From NCBI GenBank assembly GCA_963663975.2, contig CAXXRA010000015.1, positions 930,001 through 994,000 on the forward strand: DNA of 64,000 nucleotides. The letters are read 5' to 3'. Below are positions 37,202 to 45,261 of this stretch, one piece after another (position 1 is the stretch's first letter; the number at the start of each line of letters is the position of its first letter). The notes beneath the pieces are model-generated. The model was not told the DNA's origin. It saw nothing but the letters and a program-made list of their open reading frames with translations, and made no database searches. The DNA comes from JANQRX01 sp963663975 (GTDB lineage: Bacteria > Pseudomonadota > Alphaproteobacteria > Rhizobiales > Kaistiaceae). Both the position numbers and the translations under genes were made by a program.

Positions 37202-38030
37202 GGTGCTGGCGATGATGACGGCGTTGAAGCTCGCGGGCATGCGCGCCGCCTACGACGACATCCTGATGATTCATCACGTTGGCTGCCGCCGCGGCGAGGA
37301 CGCTCCAGCTGCACCAGGCGCACGGCATGTTGTAGGCGCCGACGGGCTCAAGCGTCGTCATCCGGTGCAGCAGATCATCGGTACGCTGCTGCAGGTCGAG
37401 ATCGCCGACAAGACGGCGCGCTCGATCAAGTACCAGATGGCGTCCGCCAGGTTGCCAACGGCCAAGGAGCTGGCCGACTTCGACTTCGCCGCCTCGCCAG
37501 TCAACGAGCCCCTGATCCAGGAGCTCGCCGGCGGCGGCTTCCTGGAGGGCAAGCGCAACATCGTGCTGGTCGGCGGCACCGGCACCGGCAAGACCCATCT
37601 CGCCGTCGCCATCGCGCGCTCCTGCATCCGCAAGGGCGCCCGGGGCCGCTGCTACAACGTCGTCGACCTGGTCAACCACCTCGAGGCCGAGCTCCGCGCC
37701 GGACGCCAGGGCCGCACCGCAGATCAGCTTGTACGCCGCGACTTCGTCATCCTCGACGAACTCGGCTACCTGCCCTTCGCCCAGGCCGGCGGGCAGCTGC
37801 TCTTCCACCTCATGAGCCGGCTCTACGAGCGCACCTCTCGCAAAGCATGTTCAGGATCAGGGAGCGTGTTTTAAGGGGCAATCGTCATCACCACCAACCT
37901 CGCCTTCGGCGAATGGCCATCCGTCTTCGGCGACCCCAAGATGACCACAGCCCTGCTCGACCGTCTCACCCATCATTGCGAGATCATCGAGACCGGCAAC
38001 GAGAGCTGGCGCTTCAAGAACCGCTCCTGA
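37188..38030 (+). pseudogene. istB: IstB helper ATPase of IS21 with two insertions
   Basis: AAA+ protein that assists IstA. Walker A NIVLVGGTGTGKTHLAVAIA and Walker B RRDFVILDELGYLPFAQAGG are intact. An in-frame insertion of about 80 bp near 37260-37343 interrupts the N-terminus between AYDDIL and GLKRRHPVQQIIGTLL; part of it resembles the end of the IS5-type remnant at 9254-9300. A second insertion of about 42 bp after RLYERTS (37842-37885) brings a stop at 37874. The native end IVITTNLAFGEWPSVFGDPK to FKNRS follows, terminating at 38030. Confidence 0.88.
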
Positions 38031-39980
38031 GCCGCCGCCGGCCGTGCCTGCGGCCCGGTTGCCCCGGTGGGTCAACAGGTACCCCCCCTATTGACTACCG
38101 GGACAACCTCCGCCGTGCCGCTCAGGGGGGTCAATTTTGCACGCCGATCGGGGGTCAATATTGAAAGCCGTTTGACACCGTGGGCCCCGAATGCGTGAAG
38201 GGCATCGAGATCAATCCCTTTGCCGCCGAACTTGCTCGCGTTTCGGTCTGGATCGGTGAGATTCAGTGGATGCGCCGAAATGGGTTCGAAGCCACCCGCG
38301 ACCCCATTCTGCGTCCGCTCGGGACCATCGAGTGCCGGGATGCAATTCTTAATCCGGATGGAAGCGAGGCGCATTGGCCGCGAGCTCCGCGCCGGACGCC
38401 AGGGCCGCAGCAGAGGTTATAGTTGGTAACCCGCCATTTCTTGGCGCCAAAATAATGAAAGGAAGTCTAGGCGTTGAAGAAACAGAGCGAATACGCTCTG
38501 CGTTCAAAGGGCGACTGCCCGGCTTCACGGACTTGGTATGCTATTGGTTCGAAAAATCTCGCGAACAAATAGAAATTGGCGCCACACTGCGGGCGGGCTT
38601 GGTCGCGACAACTCAATTGCGAAAAATACCAACCTCCCGGTTATGAGAAGAATTACGTCTGTCGCTGAGATTTTCGACGCGCTCGCCGACGAGCCGTGGA
38701 TCGTTGAGGGAGCGGCGGTCAGAGTGGCTCTAATCGCATTTGCGGCAAAAGGTGCATCAGCCGCGAAGAAGAATCTCAACGGCGAAAGAGTTGATCATAT
38801 CAACGCCAACCTGACCGCGGGCTTGGACACATCCTCGGTAATCGAACTCTCCTCGAACAAGAATGTCAGCTTTGTAGGCATTCAGAAGAGCGGGCCATTT
38901 GATGTACCCGGTGATCTTGCTCGCGGTTGGCTGGTTGCGCCCATGAATCCCAATAGGAGGCCGAACGCTGATGTCCTACGGCCTACCTCAAACGGAATCG
39001 ATATCACCTCCGGCCGTCGCGATGTCTGGTTGATCGATTATCCTCGGGGTTTGAGCGAGGCGGACGCCGCGCTTTGGGAACTACCATTCCGACATCTCGA
39101 GACCGCGCCATATGACCCAGAAGATCCTGAGACTGGCACGCTGCGAGGGGTGCGTGCCGGTGCGAGAGATTTTCATCCACGTCACGAATGGTGGACGACA
39201 TATTGGCCACGCCCTGATGTCAGGGCGTTATTGAACAACCTGTCGCGCTTTATTGTGACGCCGATGACGGCTGAACACCGCATCTTCGTTTGGGTGGCAC
39301 TTCCGAAAATACCTGACAACAACACAATAATAATAGCTCGCGACGATGACGCTTGCTTCGGTATGCTTCAATCTCGCATCCATGAGAGCTGGACAACGCT
39401 GATTGGGAACAGAATGGGTGTCGGAAATCAACGGCGCTACAATCCGGCTTCGGTCTTCGCGACCTTCGCTTTCCCGGAAGGCCTGACCCCCGACATTCCG
39501 GCCGAAAACTATGCCGACGATCCGCGAGCGCAAAAGATTGCGGCGGCGGCGGCGCGGCTGAACGAACTGCGCGAGAACTGGCTGAACCCGCCCGACCTTG
39601 TCACCCGGGTGCCCGAGGTGGTGGAAGGCTATCCCGACCGCATCATGCCCGTGGACGAAGAGGCGGAGAAAATTATCAAAAAGCGTACGCTCACCAGCCT
39701 CTATAACGAACGCCCAGCCTGGCTTGACCACGCCCACGCCGCCCTCGACGAGGCCGCAGCGGAAGCCTACGGCTGGGGCGACGACTGGCGCGCCGGCAAC
39801 CTGAATGAAGACGAAATCCTCTCGCGTCTGTTCCGCCTGAACCAGGAACGCGCCGCTGAACATGGGCTTGGTGTAGCACTCTGAGTACCTGAGCACCTGA
39901 TCAGCCCGGCCGATGCAGTCTCGTGGATCCAGCAAGTGAGTGGTGATCCGTCGGGTGGGGGATGGCCGTCGTGGAGATAC

Positions 39981-40268
39981 TTAAATCGCCTCTGGCCACT
40001 TCTGCGAAGTGTGGTGCACAGCTAGCACGTCGACCACTTGGCCTTTGACGCGGTAGGTCACTACAAACGGCGACTTGGGCACCACCAGCTCACGCGTACC
40101 TTCCACACGGCCAGGACGACCAGTCTCAGGGAAAATGGTTAGCTGGTCGTGGACAGTGTCGGTGATCGCCAGAACGATACGCTTAGCGATCGGCGGACTG
40201 TCGAGCGAGATATAGCGGCGGATACTTTGGAGATCCTCAAGTGCATGCGGGTGCCACGTGAGATTCAT
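39981..40268 (-). CDS. parE: ParE/RelE-superfamily toxin
   Basis: 95-residue toxin of a type II system. NLTWHPHALEDLQSIRRYIS is the standard first strand and helix, TIFPETGRPGRVEGTRELVV holds the conserved P-x-x-G-R segment, and FVVTYRVKGQVVDVLAVHHT ends the fold. ParE toxins poison gyrase; RelE types cleave mRNA; the lack of RelE catalytic residues and the RHH antitoxin favour ParE. Its ATG overlaps the antitoxin stop by four bases (ATGA), so translation is coupled. Located at the element's right border, it probably stabilises the island. Confidence 0.9.
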   Translation of the reverse strand: MNLTWHPHALEDLQSIRRYISLDSPPIAKRIVLAITDTVHDQLTIFPETGRPGRVEGTRELVVPKSPFVVTYRVKGQVVDVLAVHHTSQKWPEAI

Positions 40269-40558
40269 ACATGCGGAGAAACAACCTCGCTATCGCTGTC
40301 CCAGGAGTTGAGCCAAAACATGACCTTCTCATGCTCGATACCCTCTCCGCTCTCAGCTGAGGTAAGGGCTTCTCGGATCCGGCGCTCCTGCCAATCCTGG
40401 ACGGAAAGATAGTCCTCGATCGCTTGGCGAGCGATACCAGCCGCCTTGCGATCCTGGCGTTTCGCGGAGGCTTCGAGGCGTTTTCTCGTGTTGTGACCAA
40501 CACGAATGGTAATAGTCGCCGATTTCTCCGGCGAGCCGGAATTCGCTCTATTTTTCAT
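40265..40558 (-). CDS. parD: ParD-like ribbon-helix-helix antitoxin
   Basis: 97-residue antitoxin. The N-terminal half SATITIRVGHNTRKRLEASA, followed by KAAGIARQAIEDYLSVQDWQ, forms a ribbon-helix-helix DNA-binding domain that would repress its own promoter. The C-terminal half (RIREALTSAESGEGIEHEKV) is the toxin-wrapping segment, matching the ParD pattern I-x-x-A-x-x-x-A-x-x-G. It precedes the toxin gene with a four-base overlap. Its own promoter should lie between 40559 and the tRNA-Gly gene. Confidence 0.88.
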   Translation of the reverse strand: MKNRANSGSPEKSATITIRVGHNTRKRLEASAKRQDRKAAGIARQAIEDYLSVQDWQERRIREALTSAESGEGIEHEKVMFWLNSWDSDSEVVSPHV

Positions 40559-40632
40559 ATGTGTACAAGAGAAATCGGTCCCCGGTCAAAGTGTCGGAGC
40601 TTCACGAAATTTACTCTGATCTCCCATCAGCT

Positions 40633-40651
40633 GCTTCCCCCCCGCTTCCCC
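40633..40651. other. Two GCTTCCCC motifs, possible integrase arm sites (right end)
   Basis: GCTTCCCC at 40633-40640 and 40644-40651, about 65 bp before the tRNA-Gly 3' end. The same octamer is clustered beside the integrase gene at 6848-6901, linking the two ends of the element. Confidence 0.45.
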
Positions 40652-40717
40652 GCGCGGACGGTCGCCTTGGCAGCACTAGATCCAGGATCATATATCATTG
40701 AAATCATTGAGGAAGTT

Positions 40718-40792
40718 TGGAGCGGGCGATGGGATTCGAACCCACGACCCCAACCTTGGCAAGGTTGTGCTCTACCCCTGAGCTACACCCGC
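40718..40792 (-). tRNA. tRNA-Gly (GCC), right copy and attR of the island
   Basis: Identical to 4648-4722: 75 nt, acceptor GCGGGTG with CGCCCGC, anticodon GCC, T arm GGTTCGAATCC, encoded CCA. Its 3' end faces the island. Sequence left of 40714 differs entirely from that at 4644, so the island boundary lies within or at the tRNA 3' end. Confidence 0.97.
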
Positions 40793-41012
40793 CCGCTCCG
40801 CCGGTCGTCGCCGGATAAGCGGCTTATATCGTTGCCGACCGGGTCAAGGCAATACGGCAATACGCCTGACCTCAAGCGTGCGTTGCGACGCGGCTGGGGA
40901 CTGCTCAGTGCCATTCGCGCAGCTCCTCCACCCGACGGCAGCCCCCCGCTCCACATCGCCGCCGCGCTCGCCTAATGTGGGCGCCGTCGTGATTGCAACG
41001 GACCCGCCTCTC

Positions 41013-41513
41013 ATGCCCGCCACCCCCGACGACCTCATGGCCATGCTCGACCGGCTCGCCATCGCCACCACCACGGTCGACCATCCGCCGCTCCACACGG
41101 TCGAGGAATCGCGGGCGCTGCGCGGCGATATCCCCGGCGCCCACACCAAGAACCTGTTCGTCAAGGACAAGAAGGGCGGCCTGTTCCTGATCACCGCGCT
41201 GGAGGACACCGCCATCAATCTGAAGGCGGTCCACCGTCATATCGGCGCCACGGGCCGGGTCTCGTTCGGCCGGGCGGAGGTGTTGATGGAGGCGCTGGGC
41301 GTGGCTCCCGGCGCGGTCACCGCCTTCGCCCTGATCAACGACGGCGCCGGCCGGGTGTCGTTCACGATCGACCAGGCGCTGATGGAGCACACCACCGTCA
41401 ACTGCCATCCGCTGGTCAACACCAGCACCACGACGATTAGCACCGCCGATTTGATCGCCTTCGCCAGGGCCACCGGTCACGAGCCGCAGGTCGTCGCTCT
41501 CGGCGAGGTCTAG
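41013..41513 (+). CDS. YbaK/ProXp-type aminoacyl-tRNA editing domain protein, right copy
   Basis: 166-residue trans-editing protein, identical to the left copy at 4943. Key segments are DHPPLHTVEESRALRGDIPG, AHTKNLFVKDKKGGLFLITA and HPLVNTSTTTISTADLIAF. It likely deacylates Ala-tRNA-Pro or a similar mischarged tRNA in the cytoplasm, protecting proline codons. ATG 41013 was chosen on family length. It lies 220 bp from the divergent tRNA-Gly gene. This is the copy in its native setting, upstream of the thioredoxin/Lon-domain genes; two identical copies give double dosage. Confidence 0.9.
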   Translation: MPATPDDLMAMLDRLAIATTTVDHPPLHTVEESRALRGDIPGAHTKNLFVKDKKGGLFLITALEDTAINLKAVHRHIGATGRVSFGRAEVLMEALGVAPGAVTAFALINDGAGRVSFTIDQALMEHTTVNCHPLVNTSTTTISTADLIAFARATGHEPQVVALGEV

Positions 41514-41880
41514 CCCGGACGTTTCTCGGTCCGGCAAAAAAAGCCGAGGCGGTTGATGGGGAAGCGGCCGATGATGGGCTGGGCGGCAGGCTTGCGGTCG
41601 GCTCGAAGAATTGTTGACGCGGTCCGTCCTGGTCGGGATTGTCGTGGGGACCTATCGGGAAGCGCGGAAGTTACGGGTCTTTTCGAGCGCTTGCCTGGCA
41701 GAACTACCGGCAACGTCTTCATCATGAAGGCCAGCGGACTCAAGGACAACCAACACAGACTGTCGTGTCGGTTCGACGGGCGATAGCGGGCGCACCCTGG
41801 CCGATCAGGGCCACCTGAACGAGAGGGGGGCCTACAATTCGAAGTCGGCTGCCGCGATGACGGCGCGGTGATGGTAGGCT
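41514..41880. other. Gap after the editing-protein gene, one doubtful ORF
   Basis: A 77-codon frame at 41553-41786 (+), MMGKRPMMGWAAGLRSARRI onward, shows no recognisable motif and is arginine-rich. Its first 65 codons are the leader of the chimeric ORF at 5483. I doubt that it is a gene. Nothing else is seen before the G tract. Confidence 0.4.
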
Positions 41881-41893
41881 GGGGGGGGGGGGG
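41881..41893 (+). repeat. 13-base poly-G tract upstream of a secreted-protein gene
   Basis: Uninterrupted run of 13 G (41881-41893) ending 18 bases before ATG 41912. Such tracts slip during replication and can alter promoter or ribosome-binding spacing. It also sits where sequencing and assembly are least reliable. It lies in the part of the locus not present in the left copy. Confidence 0.85.
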
Positions 41894-41911
41894 TGCACGG
41901 AGATTCTCGCC

Positions 41912-42376
41912 ATGCTCAAGCGCGTACTGGCTGGTGTTATCGTTGCCGTTGTTCAAGTCTCCGGCGGGCTAAATGCTCTTGCTGAAGAAGTTCCGATTAA
42001 TGGAGGTTATGGAACGCTCGCGAGTTGCATTCTCTGGGTCAACGACTCCGTGCGTCACATGGCTGGATATGATGGCAATTAGGCCCTCCTCACGCGCTCG
42101 TCGCTGCAGGGGTTGGAGTGGGGGTGCCAGTTCGGTGAGGTGACCGCGACCGGGCAGTCGTCATGGCGGGTCAAGGCGATGTGTGCGGGTGCTGGAGACT
42201 ATGAGGACGGCAGTCCGGTTCCCATCAGCGATATGACTATTGAAGAGTCGCGGAACGAAGCCAAAATCACGATTGTCAATCCAGATTTCTTCCAAGTCCC
42301 ATTATCTCCACCAAGCTGCACCTTGCCTTACGACCAGCAACTGCGAATCGAAATGGATCGCATCGCCGAAGAGTGA
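41912..42376 (+). pseudogene. Small secreted cysteine-containing protein with in-frame TAG
   Basis: A signal peptide (MLKRVLAGVIVAVVQVSGGL, cleaved after LALA) is followed by EEVPINGGYGTLASCILWVN. A TAG at 42080-42082 stops the frame after 56 residues, but the same frame resumes at once with SSLQGLEWGCQFGEVTATGQ and runs to 42376 (155 codons in all). Four cysteines (ASCIL, WGCQF, AMCAG, PSCTL) could form two disulfides in the periplasm. No named family recognised. Either a pseudogene, read-through of an amber codon, or a sequencing error. The C-terminal 79 codons are duplicated at 17272. Confidence 0.6.
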
Positions 42377-42391
42377 CAACTACTCCGTGGG

Positions 42392-43278
42392 ATGCGTTAT
42401 GACGGCAGGCTGGAAAGCATCTTCGCCCTGCAGGACGAGATCACCGCCAAGATCGTGGCGGCGATGCAGATCAATCTCGCGCCGGCTTCGGCCGACGGTT
42501 CCCGCCGCCGTTCAACGGCGAGCGTGGAGTCCTATGAGTACTATCTGCAGGCCAGGTCCGGGTTCTTCCTGTTCACGCCGGAAACCAACGCCTGTCGATC
42601 AATCGCTTTCAGCGGGCCATCGACATCGACCCGGAGTTCGCCAGTGCCTGGGCCGGCCTGGTGTTCCCCTATCAAAGCGGTTGGTCGTTCATCTGGCCGG
42701 GCTATGATGACGGTATCCACAAGGCCCGCGAGGTCGCCGAGAAAGCGGTCGCGCTCGATCCGGACGCTTCGTTCACCAACTGGCGTCTCGGCTGGGCGCT
42801 GATTTTTCTACGCCGGCACGACGACGCGGTCACCTGCTTCGATCGCGCCCTGGAGATCGAGCCCAACAACGCCGAGGCTTACTCCTATTTCGCCGAAGTG
42901 CTGAACTTCGCCGGCGACCCCGGCCGCGCGGTGGAGATGTCCAAAACGGCGATCGGCTATGACCCGGTGGTGCCGCCCAATTGCGCCTTCCACCTCGGTC
43001 ATTCGTATTTCCTGCTCGGTCGCCTGGAGGAACCGGTGGCGCAGATCCAGCGCTCGATCGACCTGGCGCCATCGTTCCCGGTATCGCGGATGATCATGGC
43101 CGCCGCGCTCACCGAACTGCAGCGTGACGACGAAGCGGGCGAGCACATCGCCACGCTCCGCGCGCAGCATCCGCAGCATTCGCTGGCGACCGTCAACCAG
43201 CGCTAACCCTATCGCGACGATGCCGCCCGCGCCCGGGTGCTCGACGGGCTGAGAAGCGCCGGTTTGCCTGAGGTCTGA
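42392..43278 (+). pseudogene. TPR-region fragment of an adenylate cyclase-like protein, frameshifted (right copy)
   Basis: Same decayed gene as 17528-18414. The opening RYDGRLESIFALQDEITAKI is the usual linker after a class III cyclase domain. The frame slips near 42592, TPR units such as FDRALEIEPNNAEAYSYFAE and CAFHLGHSYFLLGRLEEPVA follow, and a TAA at 43204-43206 sits before PYRDDAARARVLDGLRSAGL. The cyclase domain is missing. One substitution (Pro in LEEPVA, Ala in the left copy) distinguishes the copies. Confidence 0.75.
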
Positions 43279-43422
43279 GGTTGCGATGTCACAATCGGGA
43301 TGGCTGGTCTAGCCGTGCCCACCGCATGGATCGGCAGCCAGGCAGCAGGCGCACCGCCGGCGAATTTGTAAATCCGGTTGAAGCGGCCCATTTTAGACGC
43401 CAGATTTTGAACACCCCCGAAC

Positions 43423-44358
43423 ATGGAACAGATCATGAGCACGTTGGATTTCGGCAACGGAAGCGGCACCCCGCCAGGCGGCCCCGGCGGCGGCCTTGTC
43501 ATCGACACTACCACCAACGACTTCGCCCGCGACGTCATCGACGAATCGAGCAACCAGCCGGTCCTGGTGGATTTCTGGGCGCCGTGGTGCGGCCCGTGCA
43601 AGACCCTCGGCCCGATCATTGAAAAGGCGGTCAATGACGCCGGCGGTGCGGTTCGCCTGGTCAAGCTCAATATCGACGACCATCCGGCGATCGCCGGCCA
43701 GATGGGTATCCAGTCGATCCCCGCCGTCATCGCCTTCACCGACGGCAAACCGGTCGACGGTTTCATGGGGGCGATCCCCGAAGGCCAGGTCAAGGCCTTC
43801 ATCGACAAGGTCGCCGGACCTGCGGGTCCGTCCGAGGGCGACCAGCTGGTGGACGCGGCCGAGGCGATGCTGGCCGCCGGCGACACCGCCGGGGCGGGGC
43901 GGCAGTTCGCCGCCGCGCTGTCGGTTAAACCGGATTCGGTCGCTGCCATCGCCGGCATTGCCAAGGTCCACCTCGTCGACGGCAACCTCGCCGCGGCGAA
44001 GGAGGCGCTGGCTGCGCTGCCCGATTCGGTTGCCGACGATCCGGCCGTCAGCGCCGTCAGGGCGCAGTTGAAACTCACTGAGCAAAGCGCCGATATCGGC
44101 GATGCCGACACCCTGCGCCAGCGCCTCACCGACAATCCGGCCGATCATGAGGCCAGGTTTGAGCTGGCGCTTTTGCACAACACGCAAGGCGAACGGGAAG
44201 AGGCAGCCGAGCAACTCCTTGACATCATGGCGCAGGACCGTAATTGGCAGGAGGAGAAGGCGCGCAAGCAGCTTCTTGAGTTTTTCGAGGCGTGGGGCCC
44301 GACCGACGCCGCAACGCTCTCCGGCAGGCGGCGCCTATCGTCACTTCTGTTTGCCTGA
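43423..44358 (+). CDS. cnoX: CnoX/YbbN-like thioredoxin-TPR co-chaperone
   Basis: 311-residue cytoplasmic protein. An N-terminal thioredoxin fold (residues about 25-130) has the active site VDFWAPWCGPCKTLGPIIEK and cis-proline in GIQSIPAVIAFTDGKPVDGF. A TPR-like helical half (residues about 145-295) includes LVDAAEAMLAAGDTAGAGRQ and ADTLRQRLTDNPADHEARFE. In CnoX proteins this pair serves as a redox-active holdase working with chaperonin; here the CxxC is intact, so disulfide exchange is expected. Start ATG 43423, or ATG 43435, which has a better-placed GGA. It is followed 10 bp later by the Lon-domain gene, a common alphaproteobacterial pair. This is the only whole copy; both halves survive separately on the left. 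Confidence 0.92.
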   Translation: MEQIMSTLDFGNGSGTPPGGPGGGLVIDTTTNDFARDVIDESSNQPVLVDFWAPWCGPCKTLGPIIEKAVNDAGGAVRLVKLNIDDHPAIAGQMGIQSIPAVIAFTDGKPVDGFMGAIPEGQVKAFIDKVAGPAGPSEGDQLVDAAEAMLAAGDTAGAGRQFAAALSVKPDSVAAIAGIAKVHLVDGNLAAAKEALAALPDSVADDPAVSAVRAQLKLTEQSADIGDADTLRQRLTDNPADHEARFELALLHNTQGEREEAAEQLLDIMAQDRNWQEEKARKQLLEFFEAWGPTDAATLSGRRRLSSLLFA

Positions 44359-44368
44359 GGCGACGCCT

Positions 44369-44932
44369 ATGAAAGCCGGCAACTACAGCTATCCTGGACC
44401 CGATCAGTTGCCGGACATCCTGCCGGTCTTTCCCCTTCCCGCCGCACTGCTGCTGCCTCGCGCCGACATGCCGCTCAACATTTTCGAGCCGCGCTATCTG
44501 GCGATGATCGACCATGCCCTGTGCACCGACCGGGTGATCGGCATGATCCAGCCGGGCAATGGCAACGGCCCGTGCGACCACAGCAACGGCCTTGTCGAGG
44601 TCGGATGCGCCGGCCGCATCACCTCGTTCGCCGAGACCGGCGACAACCGCTACCTGATTACCCTGACCGGCATCGCCCGCTTCAGGATCGTCGAGGAGAT
44701 CGCCAGCGACCAGACCTTCCGGCTGTGCCGCGTCTGCGCCCGCAACTTCGCCGAGGATTTCTCTTCCGCCGACGAGGCATCGGTCGATCGCCAGAGCGTG
44801 CTGAAGACATTCCGCGAGTATCTTTCGGCCAACAATCTCCAGGCCGACTGGGACAGCGTCGATCGCGCCTCCAACGAAATCCTGATCAACGCACTGGCGA
44901 TGATGGCGCTGTTCGACGCGGCCGAGAAGTAG
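44369..44932 (+). CDS. Lon N-terminal substrate-binding domain protein, in-frame TAG near the C-terminus
   Basis: Stand-alone LON_substr_bdg protein without ATPase or protease domains, a common partner of cnoX-like genes in Alphaproteobacteria. The fold starts at LPVFPLPAALLLPRADMPLN, IFEPRYLAMIDHAL is the family signature, and NRYLITLTGIARFRIVEEI follows. The frame stops at TAG 44930-44932 after AMMALFDAAEK. The same frame continues with ALLEAPDLRARSETLIAITE to a second TAG at 45038-45040, and relatives have glutamine (CAG) at this position. The product is therefore about 36 residues short unless TAG is read through. ATG 44369 fixed by family alignment. Confidence 0.85.
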   Translation: MKAGNYSYPGPDQLPDILPVFPLPAALLLPRADMPLNIFEPRYLAMIDHALCTDRVIGMIQPGNGNGPCDHSNGLVEVGCAGRITSFAETGDNRYLITLTGIARFRIVEEIASDQTFRLCRVCARNFAEDFSSADEASVDRQSVLKTFREYLSANNLQADWDSVDRASNEILINALAMMALFDAAEK

Positions 44933-45052
44933 GCGTTGCTGGAAGCACCGGATCTGCGCGCCCGTTCCGAGACCCTGATCGCTATCACCGAGCTCGTCAT
45001 GTCGCGTGAGGCGGCCGGTGGCGCGCAGCCGCTGCAGTAGGCCGGTTTGACC

Positions 45053-45250
45053 ATGCCCGCGCCCGACCGCCCGTCCGGAACCATCGATCCCAAGCTGCTG
45101 GAGATCCTGGTCTGTCCGCTGACCAAGACGACGCTTGAATATGATTCGGCGAGCCAGGAGCTGATCAGCAGGGCGGCCAAACTCGCCTTCCCGATCCGCG
45201 ACGGCGTGCCGATCATGCTGCCCGAGGAGGCCCGACCACTCGACGATTGA
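45053..45250 (+). CDS. Trm112-like zinc-ribbon-fold protein (YcaR/DUF343 type)
   Basis: 65-residue Trm112-family protein. DPKLLEILVCPLTKTTLEYD and SRAAKLAFPIRDGVPIMLPE are the two signature blocks. As in many alphaproteobacterial members only one of the usual zinc cysteines remains (CPLTK). Eukaryotic Trm112 activates methyltransferases; the bacterial role is not established. ATG 45053 is preferred to the in-frame TTG at 45047. It directly follows the Lon-domain gene, a conserved order. Confidence 0.9.
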   Translation: MPAPDRPSGTIDPKLLEILVCPLTKTTLEYDSASQELISRAAKLAFPIRDGVPIMLPEEARPLDD

Positions 45251-45261
45251 TCAGGCGCGGC

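Larger units (their letters stand above)
35570..38177 (+). mobile_element. IS21-family element with 7-bp target duplication
   Basis: Ends are TGTTGATCGGCG (35570) and, inverted, TGTCAAACGGCT (38177). Each is followed inward by two copies of an A(A/T)ATTGACCCCC motif, the multiple terminal sites typical of IS21. The target repeat CCGTGGG flanks it at 35563-35569 and 38178-38184. It carries istA and istB, both damaged, inside the MmeI-like gene. Confidence 0.92.
34333..39884 (+). pseudogene. MmeI-like type IIL restriction-modification enzyme, broken by IS21 and frameshifts
   Basis: Single-chain nuclease-methyltransferase. N-terminal nuclease motif: GWADVWRMGCFAWEYKGKRA (D..E-x-K, residues about 60-79). 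Methyltransferase motif I: RVLDPACGSGNFLYLSLLAL near 35441. Catalytic motif IV: VIVGNPPFLGAKIM at 38422. A target-recognition/C-terminal region follows (RPDVRALLNNLSRFIVTPMT to 39884). Four lesions break it: a frameshift near 34835, the IS21 element (35570-38177), a 29-bp insertion (38381-38409) and a base loss near 38608. Removing the IS with one copy of its CCGTGGG target repeat restores FPSVGPECVKGIEINPFAAE in frame, so the gene was whole when hit. Confidence 0.85.
40714..44902. repeat. Intact parent locus of the segmental duplication
   Basis: 40714-41747, 42136-43805 and 43840-44902 each have a near-identical copy on the left (4644-5677, 17272-18941, 5675-6737). Only 41748-42135 and 43806-43839 are unique to this locus. 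Gene continuity into 44903 and beyond shows that this is the ancestral arrangement. Confidence 0.95.

Noticed and set aside
4644..44902. Duplication dismissed purely as an assembly artefact
   Set aside because: Piece B differs from its partner at two positions, the two tRNA copies have different left flanks, and the left copy ends at a meaningful integrase core. Artefact remains possible but is not the simplest reading.
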